Source of the DNA: Baylisascaris procyonis
Taxonomy: Eukaryota; Nematoda; Chromadorea; Rhabditida; Ascarididae
DNA length: 64,000 nt
NCBI GenBank assembly: GCA_037389465.1
Contig: JAZARR010000197.1
Location: forward strand, 8,085,501 to 8,149,500
Direction of reading: 5' to 3'
The notes under the pieces are model-generated. The model saw nothing but the letters and a program-made list of their open reading frames with translations. It had not been told where the DNA came from and did not search any database. Numbering within the stretch: position 1 is the first letter of the stretch; every line of letters starts with the position of its first letter. This document shows, piece by piece, positions 27,224 through 38,400 of this stretch. A program made the translations under genes and the position numbers.

Positions 27224-27742
27224 CTTATTACGAAAAAGTTGCAAAAATTAGCAACAATATAGGTATTATCATGAATAAGATAATAAGATATTTCATTTTA
27301 GAGCAACTCACCAATAAAATAACAACAGATAAATGCAAAAGCACAATAAGACCTCATAATACAGCGTAAAACATTTCAGTCTCCTATAAAATTTCCATTG
27401 TATATGTGTAAATAATTGAATATTCAAATTTGTTATTATTTCATTATTTATGCAAATGAAATGCATTCTCATATCTCAATAGAAACCATCAATCCGACAG
27501 TGTCGAAGCTAATCTAAAGCTTTGCTTTGTTCGTTAATCTTTGAACATAAAAATGGGATTTAAAGGACGAAAAAGCGAACAACTAAACGACGGATTAAGA
27601 GCTATCGTTTAGCTCAAAAATATGAGCGAATCGCGAACGATATAATAATAAAAAAGTGGCGAGCAATACTTTCGTAATAAACACAAATGGCGTATATATG
27701 AAAATAATGCAAGAAAAAAAGATTTTTTTTCAAAGCACTCAC

Positions 27743-27848
27743 CTCACCATTCGCCTCATTCTCGCTATTGTTCGTCGAAAAACCCGATCCACGTAGGCGT
27801 TTATCCGTTTTCAGCTCTTGATGAGTGGAAAATTGACAAAAAATTGTC
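27743..27848 (-). CDS. PTBP1: PTB exon e: end of RRM1 and start of RRM1-RRM2 linker
   Basis: Acceptor TAATTTCAG, one base plus 35 codons, and a consensus donor GGTGAG|GTGAGT. It encodes TIFCQFSTHQELKTDKRL, matching IYIQFSNHKELKTD at the end of RRM1 in human PTBP1, followed by a hydrophilic Ser/Asn/Glu-rich linker ending NSENEANGE. The exit phase is 0. This is the last exon I can recognise; the protein should continue into RRM2, and no exon resembling RRM2, RRM3 or RRM4 was found at lower coordinates. Confidence 0.92.
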
Positions 27849-30800
27849 CTGAAATTACAATATTATTATTAAACAAATATGCAGAGAAAAATTGCATTTC
27901 AACGATCCGCTTCCATTAGTCATTAAAATTTGCAGTCTGATGAGTGCAGAGGAAGACCAGTGAATAGAACAGCATCTTATATAGAGTCGGTGATCGCCCC
28001 TCTAGATAGTTGGTGAGTAGATTTTTTTGGAAGCTATATATAGATTCCAGATCCGACAATCAGACGTCAAACAACAAAATGACAAACGCAAAGTAAGCGT
28101 GTTTGGTAATGATCTGATAAATCGGTAAATGCACTGGTGAGTAATGGAAATTTTACAGCAATTTTTCTCACTCTTGCTTCGTCAATGAATAGCAAAAGAA
28201 AAGCTAATTTCACCTTTCAGGCCAATTGTTGGATGACAAGAATTCATTATATATAATATTAACTTAAAACCTTTGCAAAAATGAATTTAAAAAATTCAAC
28301 ATTAAGGAAGAGTAGTAATAAATAATTAACACTTTGAACTTCTAATGAATTTAAAACCGATCACATCCATACGAATCTTGGTGAAAACGAAAACCTTCAT
28401 TAAGTAACCATAAGAGAAACGTCGTTATGTTCAAATGCCAAAATAACTGTGCTCAGTGGCACTTCAACATCGATTTATTATCGTTGTTATGTTGTCGTTA
28501 ACTATGAATATCAGCATCATTAAGTAAGTAGAGCGATTTTATAATTCATTGTGATCTGCACTTCGAAAAAAAAACGTATAGATGAAACGGCCTCTATTAT
28601 TCGATTAGACGAATATATTCAATTTTGCGTTATTAATAAAATAGTTCAATTTTCAGTGAATTTAATTTATTTTCAGTAAAAAAGATGTGGAGGGGAAAAC
28701 GAAATAATTCAGATTGGTTAATTCAAGCGTAAAAAAATTTGTAGAACAATTCAAATTCAACTCCTCAAATGAAAGGTTCCCCATGGTAATACAAGAGAAG
28801 CAGGATGAAATAAGTAGCCTTTAGTGCTTACCTGTCTCTAATGGCCACCGGGCAAGCTAACGACATTGTGACCAATGTTTGCGCACCTTGCTCCTCCTCA
28901 TATTCCACGAATGCCTACAATGATCTCATCCAGGTTAGAGCGTTATTTAGTTACTTGATATATAAACAGTTAAAAAGATTTATTAATGTTTTGACAAAAA
29001 AAGACCTTTATTATCTCACCGTCTCGTGACGGTTGAATATTTTTAATTTTTGAATTTCAACTAGAAAATTTGAGTGATACGATTTCCATTCATAGAATAG
29101 AACCTCGGAAAGGTGGACGATCCTTAAACACGTCTCTTCACGAAGAGATGGAGGGATCGTCAAAGCGATCATGCATTATAATCAGGCGTTGAATAATCCA
29201 ATCCGCGGATGAACATTTCAATTCGTTACCTATTTATATTTATAATAAACTCAAAACATAATGCTGTAGCGAAAATTTATTTTATTTCAAAAGAAAAAAA
29301 GGTGTTACTAAAAAAAAAAATTCAGAGAAAAATATGCTGAAAACGTCGAACAAATTTTTTTCAATGAAAATAATAAGAAAAAAAAACATCGTAATTGATT
29401 AGAAAATGATGCTTTGCCAATAAATCTATTACATTTTTCAATTCTTTTCATTACCAATTTTAGGATTGCTATTATTGCCCATAAAGAGGTAAATAATAAT
29501 TCCAATAGAGAAGCTGTCTCATAAAACTATTCCATACAGCAGTTGAAGTTATTTGAGGACAAAAATTCGACACAACCTATAAAATTATCACGAGTATAGG
29601 TGAAAATTGTTTCTTAAAGTGCAAAATTTCCGCAAAAATTTAATTTTATTTCAAGGATAGTAATAATTTATCGATTTTTTTTTCAATTTCTCTATAAAAA
29701 TGAAAAATGGAAAAACGATTTTTCAAATCACCAACAAATATATTCTATACTCATTTCGTAACTCTCTTTCAATTTATATAAATTCTCTCATCAATTGTTG
29801 AAAAGTTTTCGTTGCAAGAATAATCTTTAAGCAACGATTTCTATATAAGGAATAATGAGATACTCGCGTAGGAAAATAATTCGATCAGCGGAATAAATAA
29901 AAATAAAAATAAAAAGCATTTCAAATAAAAAATTTACCTGATTTTTACCTTTGAGCATCAAATAGTTGACAAGTTTTCCGTAAGGCATACAAAAATGTAG
30001 CAACTCAAGTTCAGTCATATCCGACGGTATATTCCTTAAATGAACAACTTTCGAAGGACGTTGACCATTTAGAGATGCAGTCGACGTACTAGCTGCCATT
30101 GCAGGAACACCTTAATGAGAAAATTGAATCTTTTTCAGCATTAAAAAATTTCAATATTTCTCTTTGTTTATTTCACACCTTTGCGTGAGCGCATTTTCAA
30201 TGCACATGTAATGCCTTTGCAACATAAGATTCCCCTCAATTCAATCGTCCGTAGAGTGCAAGCTTTCCAATTCACTCGAACCAATAATCTCTAACAGACT
30301 TTTTTTTTGTAAAAAAAATGAATTAATTAATAAATTGAATAATTGAAAGACCTCTCCATCAAACACCTCTTCCAAGTTTTTAATCCACATAAATTCCAAT
30401 TTATAAGATAAACGAAATCTACTTTTAAAAAGTTTTTTTTCCGTGATGGAATAGAATTTTTTTGCTGCACTATTCACTGTAACACAACTTGAAATTTCAA
30501 TAAGAATTACTTTTTCATAATCGTAATGCAAAATTTTCATTCATTCTTATAGTTGAATATAAAAAATTTTACTAGATTCAGTGGGCAATAAAATTGCGTA
30601 ATTAAATAAAAGTATCGATGAACAAAGTATCCAATAAATAAGCAATCTATAATAGATGTTGAAGTGAAAATTTTGCCACCGTATTTTGCTTTTTTACTTA
30701 TCATAAATTTCATTAAGAAAAATAAAATTTGAATGTCATTTTTCTTTTCGTATACACTTTCAAATAAATTCGCAAAATTCCTTAAGGATAAAAATTTCCA

Positions 30801-31601
30801 TTTGGCAATCTAATGTCAGTATTGCTAAGGTTCTATTAGAGCCGTACAAGTTTTCCCATCAATTCAATCTTCGATTTTTAGTGTTTTCCTTTATTCTGTT
30901 ACGTAGAAAATTTAGAGGTTGACAATGAGTGAATATCATATTTGTACACGTTTATGACCTTATTGAATTTAAATTTCTGCACTAATTTTATATTTAAAAA
31001 TTGGAAATAAAAAGTCGAAACAGAATTTCAACAAAGTGGTAAAATTTTTCGAACCGGCTAAACTTGGAGCTTGAGAAATGATTGGTGGATTTGTGAGAAA
31101 TTGATTGTTGGCGAGTGCGACCGCCGAAAGTATATGTTGTTGCGCCTGAGGTAAGACCATACCAGTCGGGACAAGCGTCAATGATGTGTCCAGCTTTGCC
31201 TGAAATTCCTCTAATCCTTAATGTATCTTCAAGTTGAACTCTTCCATAGTTCCAATTGAAATCTAGGCATGCAGTAGGCGATATTCTCAACTAAGAATTA
31301 TTGTGATGCATAGCTTTTTTAATTGCCATGATATGACAAAAATCAAAGAATGACGTCATATAGATGGTATTGGACCTCACGTGCCGTTTCTTGAAAAGAA
31401 CGACCTCAAAGAGTATGCCTCGATAGATAATAAAACGTGAACTCTGGATATACTCGAACATTCTTAAATATATCAATGCACAACAGTTCACAATACGCTC
31501 ACCTTTTTAGCGTCGCTATCAACTGTCAAGCCTGGAAGACCGGCTGCAAGTAGGCCTCCCCCATTTGTATGTAGAGGAGCAAATAGGTCGTCGGGACCAC
31601 G
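27743..31601 (-). CDS. PTBP1: PTB-family RNA-binding protein, N-terminal half with RRM1 (five spliced exons, partial gene)
   Basis: PTB proteins bind CU-rich RNA in the nucleus and control alternative splicing, 3'-end use and mRNA stability. Five minus-strand exons (99, 145, 173, 83 and 106 nt) join with matching phases (0/0, 0/1, 1/0, 0/2, 2/0) into 202 uninterrupted codons. Numbering from the first residue of the 31601 exon, residues 1-37 resemble the vertebrate PTBP1 N-terminus (RGPDDLF against RGSDELF, then TNG, then DAKKAKLD against the KKFK nuclear-localisation region). Residues 38-100 are a linker rich in Ala, Gln, Pro and Ser. RRM1 spans about 102-183, with RNP2 VHLRNI (104-109), RNP1 KGKNQAFVEY (135-144) and the closing QFSTHQELKTDK (172-183). 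Vertebrate PTBP1 is about 530-560 residues with four RRMs, so more than half is missing. Family assignment is secure; the exact orthologue name depends on the unknown species. The start lies further upstream (see 57511 and 40383). Confidence 0.93.
27849..28831 (-). other. PTBP1: Intron between PTB exons d and e
   Basis: About 0.98 kb with donor GTAAGC and acceptor AATTTCAG. The contents are AT-rich unique-looking sequence. I see no repeat, RNA gene or coding potential in it. Confidence 0.8.
28832..28914 (-). CDS. PTBP1: PTB exon d: RNP1 end and helix 2 of RRM1
   Basis: Acceptor ATCATTGTAG, 27 codons plus two bases, donor GACAG|GTAAGC. It encodes AFVEYEEEQGAQTLVTMS followed by LACPVAIRD. AFVEY completes RNP1 and corresponds to AFIEM of human PTBP1; the remainder is helix 2 and the start of the last beta strand. 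The plus-strand reading of this interval is also open for about 60 codons, but that is only the antisense shadow of this exon. The partial codon AG joins to G of the next exon as Arg. Confidence 0.93.
28915..29937 (-). other. PTBP1: Intron between PTB exons c and d, carrying a strong hairpin
   Basis: About 1.02 kb, donor GTAAAT, acceptor CATTGTAG. It is mostly AT-rich with poly-A and poly-T runs, plus the two-tier inverted repeat at 29116-29161, roughly 200 nt upstream of the exon d acceptor. Confidence 0.8.
29116..29161. other. Two-tier stem-loop (intronic inverted repeat)
   Basis: The outer arms GACGATCC (29116-29123) and GGATCGTC (29154-29161) are perfect 8-bp complements. The inner arms TCTCTTC (29133-29139) and GAAGAGA (29142-29148) are perfect 7-bp complements around a 2-base loop. 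An asymmetric internal loop (9 and 5 nt) separates the two stems. The element would fold in RNA of either strand. At 46 nt it is shorter than a typical microRNA precursor. It lies in the intron of the PTB gene and could influence exon d splicing, but that is inference. Confidence 0.6.
29938..30110 (-). CDS. PTBP1: PTB exon c: first half of RRM1
   Basis: Acceptor CTCATTAAG, then two bases completing a Gly codon and 57 codons, ending at donor AATCAG|GTAAAT. After a Ser/Thr/Ala-rich spacer (AASTSTASLNGQRP) comes SKVVHLRNIPSDMTE, the first beta strand and RNP2 of RRM1, followed by helix 1, MPYGKLVNYL and LMLKGKNQ. Human PTBP1 reads IHIRKLP...LPFGKVTNLLMLKGKNQ here, so identity is unmistakable. 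The exon breaks inside RNP1 between KGKNQ and AFVEY; I believe vertebrate PTB genes also have an intron there. An in-frame ATG near the 5' end (30099) is internal and need not be the start. Confidence 0.95.
30111..31054 (-). other. PTBP1: Intron between PTB exons b and c
   Basis: About 0.94 kb, donor GTTCGA, acceptor ATTAAG, which is weaker than the other acceptors. Contents are AT-rich with short A and T runs; a 99-codon minus-strand open frame at 30241-30540 is low-complexity (KKLFKSRF, FFLQKKSLL) and has no support as coding. Confidence 0.8.
31055..31199 (-). CDS. PTBP1: PTB exon b: linker with basic patch
   Basis: This exon begins after GGAATTTCAG in phase 0 with AKLDTSLTLVPTG and contributes 48 codons plus one base. 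Joined to the previous exon it makes DAKKAKLD, a short basic patch at the position of the nuclear-localisation region of vertebrate PTB. The rest (VLPQAQQHILSAVALANNQF, then PPIISQAPSLA) is a low-complexity hydrophobic and Gln/Pro linker. The donor I chose is GCCG|GTTCGA, which restores Gly-Val-Pro with the next exon. An alternative donor 11 or 12 nt earlier (CCAA|GTTTAG) has the same phase and would give Ser-Val-Pro instead, so the 3' end carries slight uncertainty. Confidence 0.85.
31200..31502 (-). other. PTBP1: Intron between PTB exons a and b
   Basis: A 303-bp intron with donor GTGAGC and acceptor ATTTCAG. Short open frames run through it on the minus strand but cross both splice sites and show no protein resemblance. 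I see no RNA gene or repeat in it. Confidence 0.8.
31503..31601 (-). CDS. PTBP1: PTB exon a: N-terminal RGPDDLF segment
   Basis: This 33-codon exon follows acceptor TAATTTCAG and ends at donor AAG|GTGAGCG. It encodes RGPDDLFAPLHTNGGG, then a Gly/Leu-rich stretch, and ends DSDAKK. The RGxDxLF...TNG spacing matches the start of vertebrate PTBP1 (KRGSDELF...TNG), where, as I recall, an exon also begins at this Arg. Entry and exit are both phase 0. There is no initiator Met in the exon, so at least one coding exon must lie upstream at higher coordinates. The intron to the next exon is short, about 300 bp. Confidence 0.88.
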
Positions 31602-31648
31602 CTGAAATTAAGCAAGTTACGATGAAGATGACCACAACGTTTGTGACA

Positions 31649-31668
31649 ATATATATATATATATATAT
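31649..31668. repeat. (AT)10 microsatellite
   Basis: Ten AT units, about 50 bases upstream (in minus-strand sense) of the acceptor of PTB exon a. Confidence 0.95.
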
Positions 31669-34600
31669 TGTAATCAGGAGCAATGCAAAGGTTAGTGCAA
31701 AGAGAGGTTCAAATACGCGGTCAGGTTTTGTGATGTAGGAAAACTTAGTTTAGCTACCACGCTTATTAAGTTTGAATGGTAAGCGCTCGCTCAAAAAAAA
31801 AAGACAAAAAACCAAGCTGTCAGCCAAAAAACTTTCAAATCCTCCTGATTACAAATATGAAGAAAAACCATTTAAAAGTTTTAATCGGCCCGGAAATTTT
31901 TCCAATGACAGAATCAAAGTTTTCCTCATTGAAAAAAAAGAGAAATATTTTTCGGATTGAAAAACAATCATCCAAAAAATTTAACCAAGTCCGATATCTC
32001 AATAAATTGAAATCATGTACGAATTATTTCAAGGAATCAAGAATTTTCATAAGCAATAGCTATGCACAATGATCAATAGATTTTGCACTATGATATATTT
32101 CATTCCATTTTTCTCATAAAATTCCACCAAATTTTATGTAAATTCTATGCAATACGCAATAAACAAATAAAACATTTACAGCTATTCGTTCATCGACCAA
32201 CATCTATGTAGAAGTTCTGTTGTCAACATATTTGTAAAATTATCAAAATTATCATTAAAAATGTTGACAGCTTTTGATAGTAAATATTTTTTCATAAACC
32301 GGTGAAAAAATTTACATTTTTGCAACCTTTAATGCTTCATTTAGGCCTTATATGAATTTTTGCAGATTTTAATAAATTCCTCGAATTTTTCTCGAAAAAC
32401 TGTCAACTCAGGCATTAATACTCGTATATCATAGGAAAAAAGGTTTCTTGGAAATAACATTCACTATAAAGTTGAAAAAGAAGTATGTTATTGCAAAACA
32501 TTTGCATTAGTATATGCTAAACTCATGCTTTAGATAAAATTCAAGTGAGATCATCAAAATATTCTAACTAACAACTAGTTCTTATTAAATTAGAAATATT
32601 TAAATAAAATATTCGGGTTTTGAGTGCGGCGAAATAAAGAACAAAACGCAATTAGAAGACAAATTACCATGCAGATATCACTGAAAGCAAAAAACACAAA
32701 AATAGATTTGCACAAGAAAGTTGCAGGAATCAGCCATGTACACCGGAAAAAAAAAGACTTTCTAATCGCTAAATTTGCATATTCACGCATGTATTGAGCT
32801 CAGACCAATATTAAATATGCAAAGATGGTGTTCTGATCGATTTTCTGGATATCGCCTTACGTTCACATTGTCTTCGTTGTTCTATCGTTTCAAAAACGAC
32901 ACAATCTGGTGTACCATTTGATGTCTTATGCTTGAGGCGTGAGATTAAATATTAAAAGTCAATAGGCATAATATTGCACTCTTCGAGTATGTTGACAAAT
33001 ACGATAGCATATGACAGCTGGCTTATAATTATCATTTGTTAATCTCTAGATAACACACGATTGACATATATTATTTTCTTTAAATTCCCTCCTCTTCAAT
33101 ATCAACTTGCTGATAATCACCAAAGAGTAATCGACTGTGGATTTTATTGGGAAAAGCTGCAGCTTAAAACAGATCTTAATCAGTAATTATTAGCTCCTTT
33201 TAATATGAGGTTATTCTCACTCTAAAAATTCAAAGATAGTGATAAACTTAACGGAGTCATTTCCGATTTTTTATGATATATGTATGGAAAATTGTATGTT
33301 AAATACGATTCCCTATCTTAGACGAAAAATAGTGAATTTTTTTTTTCATCTGAGAAAACCTTAATATTTTTTTTTGAATGAAACACAAATGAAGAGAAAA
33401 GAAATAAAATAAAAAAATCCATCGAAAATATATCAATGCACCGAAAAAACCAAAGAAGGATATATAACGGAAGTAGAAAAAACATGCAAAATGGATGAGA
33501 GAGGTAAGCTCGTCAACAACGATTGCAAAGCTAATTGAGTATTGTAATGAACTCGTCGAATTCTAATAAAATTTAGGATAGAAATAACATCAACTTTAAG
33601 ATCGGTCCATAGAACTTTTAGAAATATGGCAGGTGGTAAAATATTTCTTAAACCAACTTTTTGTAAATTCATCGAAAATTTATCAAACGCTACGCTAAAA
33701 GAAAATCCATCAAATGGAGAAATGAATGGAGCAAGAATTTAATGCAAAAACCGGATAGCAGTTTTAAACTGCTGCACTTCAAAATCGAGGAAGAAGACGG
33801 TAGTAGATAGGGTAGGGGGTGCTAGTGGTTGTTGTACGGTAATCTGAATGCAGTAAAATGTTCACAGCGCATCTGTCGTATTTATCGATCGAAAAAACGA
33901 TCAGATGGCGCCAAATTTAGCGAGGATCCTCAGCCATCTAAAGTCTTCCCCCTTCTGTTTTAACTAAAACTTCAAAAGTTTCTTTAGATGAAACAGCTTA
34001 GACCATTTCCTTCAACTGCAAATATTTCTCGACAATTAAAATCCTCCAGTGAGCTGCAAATTAAAACCATCTACTGTTTTTGTAGTCAATGACGTGGAAA
34101 TACGTCATGAAAATCCAACTGCGTTAAAACATGTCATTAAGACCACGGATAAGCTTCACGACACGTTAACGTACAATACTTAATCAAAGCATTAGTGATA
34201 GAATATAAGCACCAGCTGATGATATCCGATGCTGCTTGCCCAGCCGATTGGCAGTCTCTAAATTTAGTCTGTTGAACAAGTTTGACGGCTACTTTGAATT
34301 CATTACGTGAAATGAAATGGTCTGAAATTTTCAAATTCTCATTACAGCCTCAAAAATATGCGGGGCCATCTCCCAAATTCACAAATTGCAACGGGGAAAA
34401 TTTCCATGGATATGGGAGGTGTTATTTAACGCCCTCATTGAAAATATAAGTATATCACACCGCTCAAGCCGTAAGCAATAAATTCTTCATTATACTAAGA
34501 ACGTATCTATTTCCTCTCTTTCTTCAGATTTCTATTTTAGCGACCTTAATATCGGTACATTTACTTACATTTTATAGCATCATTTTACTTTGTAATATCG

Positions 34601-35444
34601 AAATAATTTTAAAATATTTTAGTGCATTAATGCTTTCACAAGCTGAGAAATATTCAGCGAAAACTTCGCTGTAAAAAATCCAACACTGTAATTACTATTC
34701 TCTTCTATGACGAGAATCCATTATAAATATTTGCGTAAATTTAGCTTGGACAAATAGTATTCACAAATTTGCCATCCATTAAGTGAATGGTTCATATAAT
34801 AAACGATTATGCATGTTGCTTGATGCAGAACTAAACCTTAAATTTCAAAAAAAAAAAAAAAATCGAAAAACCAATGAATCCAAATAGAGAATGCAACAAT
34901 GAGGAGTTCGATGATTTATTTATGACTCATAGACACCTGATATGAACTCACCTTCATAAACAACGTTTAATGCGAACGGTTACAATAGGAAGATAGAAAA
35001 TCGACATTAAAATGTCGAGAATAAGGGGAGAATAGCGTTCGTGATGTGCTTGTCATTTGCAACGTATCAACAACACAAATGAATCAGCAATGCTTCATCA
35101 ACGTGTCTGCGTGATGATTCTGGTCTACGGTGATACATTTGCTCATATCTGTGTGTGGTATGCCACTTTATGCTCATTGTTCTCTTTGTTTATATATACT
35201 TTCCCATTAAGTGGCTTTTCCCCCTCCACTTTTCTCTTTTCTAAATAGCCAATCTTCAACTAAGCAATTAAAAAACTTCCCTCATCTTATTTTCGAAAGT
35301 CCTCACAAGTGGAATGGTAGGTGATTCATGCACATCGCTGCTTACAGAATTGACAGTTACCGCGGATAGTGCCAAGATTATAAATTTATGTGACGGTATG
35401 AGGTGTAAGGCGCGAGAAAGGTGCACGAAGACAGTTTTAGTAGA

Positions 35445-35453
35445 CCCCCCCCC
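35445..35453 (+). repeat. Poly-C run, 9 bases
   Basis: C homopolymer followed by TCCCCGCCC. Confidence 0.9.
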
Positions 35454-38400
35454 TCCCCGCCCTTCATTTAATCATCTTATTCGCTTTCGGCATTGAAGAA
35501 GTGAAAATCATTACAAATAGAGGCGAAGTTTTTATAGACACTATAAGCCGAATATCTATTTATTCGTGTATTACATATACAATTCTATAGAGGTAAAACA
35601 GCCTAATTCAATTAAACTTGATTGCAACGGAAAGTTCTATCAACCGACTCTAATGACTCTCATTTAATTACTGCATTCTACAAATCTGAGATCGTTATAT
35701 AAGAATATATGTTTTGAATATAGTAATTCCCAAATTATTTCGGAAAAATAAAAACCGAAATTTTTTTTCGTGGTATTATTCCGTCATAAATACTGTAATT
35801 ATTCGAATTTTCCAATAGTAAATCTGCAAAATTGCAAACTAAGAATAAATTAAGAAATATATTATAGGTGCTAATATTATAGTTATGATCAAAAAATTTC
35901 ATTATTTGCTAACAAATAGTAAATGCTGTTAACATATTGCATTTTTATATTTTAATCAGGCCAATCTTTAATACAAACATAAAAATCTCTACATAATTTC
36001 TATTCTAAAGTCGATTTGTTCTTTTTATAGTCCATCTAGTGCACAAAACATAAAAACCATCCGGTTAAAAAAATTGAAGTACATTAAATGTCTATAATGT
36101 CTTTCAGATTTCTATATGATTGTGGAAAATGATAAATGAAATTCGTTTATGATGTATGTTATTAGTTGCTAAATTTTATAACTTCAGCTCCTACAGTTCC
36201 TGTGTTGAAATCATCGAAATAATAGATAAAGGGATCTATGCATTTCCATATGCAAATGAGCAAGGGAATATAAGTGCCAAGTAGATATCGCAATAAAATG
36301 TTTTTTGCATAGTAAAATATGCAAATTACGATTGCGTACAATAAACAAATATCGATCTGACTATCATTTTCGCGGTAATCCTCAACTGTCAATATGAGGT
36401 TATTTAAATGAAGAAATCAAACTCGGCCTAAAGGTGAGTAATGTAGAAAATTTTTCAAAAGATAATAATATTCTGCAATATAGGATCGCGTTTCCGCATA
36501 GATTACAGCATTTCGAACTTTTTTTTAGACAAAGAAAATAAACAATAATACTAGGCGTGGATTTTTCAGCGTTTTTTCTGGATTTTTTTTTTGTTGTTGA
36601 ATAAAAATGATAGGAAATAATCCAGAGATTTACAACGTAGCGTTTTGTATACAAGGATATAACAATTTATTGTTGATTTCAGATTCGATTTATGAGACTT
36701 TTTTGATAGTCCGATTGAAGCGACAATTGTTAGAAGAAAAAAAGAGAAAAATAGTGATTCCAGATATAAAATTGCGAAAGACAATAAAAACGACATCGGA
36801 ACAAAGCTCAAGCAGCGAGCAAGTATACTTGGTAATTGTAATTAAGCCGTTTTGAATGGATAGTCCTCATTAGAATGAAATTGCTGGATGAAGGCATCTT
36901 TACAGAAGGGTGGAAGAGCTAGGTAAAGAGGGATTACGGTTCTATGGCGAAAATATATGAGTAAACCTTGTCCATTAATCTTATATTTCCACCAATATCA
37001 CTATGTCATTAGTCGTTCGTTTTATGCGCACTTCGTGAAAAATAAAAAAAAAATTCATGCTAATTGATATCGCAATATTCAGAAATGATTTCACCATCTT
37101 CTTCATTGAATCAGATTTTCTTAGACAATCTTGGCGCAAAATATTTTAAATATCATTTCTAAAAATCTAATTTTAGAGGTGCCAAAATCTCCTTTTAGCT
37201 AAATTTTTGCTCGAGACGAATTCCACAATATAGAAATTCCGAAACTGTTATGGTAAAAATGAAGCTATCATAGCTGAGAAAGTAAATCTAATATATTCGA
37301 AAATAGATAATGATATCAGGTAATATTACGTTATATATCATATATCATAGCTAAAGTAAAAGGGAAATATTTTGCAACCATATTAAAAATATAAGAAATT
37401 AACGTTCACCTTTCATAACACTTGATAAATAACAAATATAAATAATAAAATATTTAGTGAACTAAAAAGAAATAATGTGATCATTGTATGCAGTAAAAAT
37501 TTCTGAATATTCAAAGGTGAATACAAAAAATTTAGTCAATATTAAGTACAAAGGAAAATGTATAAAGTGTATTCTACAAACTATATATTATATGCGCCGA
37601 TGAATGAGTAGAGAATGTTATGATACATCGAACGTTCCCAACGTTCCCCATCCCTCATTACCTTCCCCCATCCTCGAAACGACGTGGTTCAGAAACATCT
37701 TCAATTTACAAACAACTTTAGAACCTATATTCGACCATCAACAAATCCACGAACACATAAATCAGAACCCCCAATGATTCACTTTATATTCACTTTTTAT
37801 TTTTTGTACTAAAGTATAAGAAATAATGAATATTACAACGACGGTAGGCTTATTGCGTTCTCGAAAACGAAAAATGAACGAGGTGTTCGTCAAAGACAGA
37901 AGTAGAGTATGAATAACAAATGCAATTAGAACGAAAGGAAATGACATATTTTTCCTCCACTTTTTTTGAGTGAACAAAATCGAATTAAACAAAATTTAGA
38001 GCCTAAGATTCATGAAGTACATTTCCTACGCTATTTCATCAAGTAAACGAAATTATTAGCGAAGCGATTAGTGAGCATTTTTGAGATTTCGATCATCTAA
38101 CCATCGGCTGCTAAATTATCAATCAAAAATGATTATACAAAATAAGACCTCTATATTTTAGATAACTCAAATATTCGCAGAATTCAACAGCAGAATAAAA
38201 AACATTTTTCTCTTACCCAATGATGCACAGATGAAAAATCAATCAATGTTTAATGCATACAATTTTTTTCACCTTGAAATGTCCGTAACTCCTTTCGAAA
38301 TTAATGGATCGAAGTGAGAAAAAAAAAAGGTAAAGGAGTCTTACTATGGTGGTCATTATGACTATCAAATTTTCGATTCTACATTCGGCATCTTTGGTGG

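Larger units (their letters stand above)
17001..27742. other. No gene recognised downstream of PTB exon e
   Basis: The RRM2 exon of PTB would be expected in this interval if introns stayed near 1 kb, but no sequence resembling its RNP motifs or the NNDKSRD region was found on the minus strand. The interval holds a GC-rich patch (about 17000-17180), the pyrimidine minisatellite at 17220, the 30-bp array at 18301, (TA)n tracts at 20498 and 25371, hairpins at 21862 and 23129, a CA-rich patch at 22496-22525, a G12 run, and a 26-A run at 27198. Confidence 0.5.

Noticed and set aside
28841..29029. 62-codon plus-strand open frame starting MATGQANDIV
   Set aside because: It is the antisense of PTB exon d (28832-28914), which has conserved RRM1 sequence and proper splice sites on the minus strand.
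34944..34960. ATG AAG followed by donor GTGAGT on the minus strand (a similar case lies near 63420)
   Set aside because: A two-codon exon is too little evidence. These cases show how often such patterns arise by chance.
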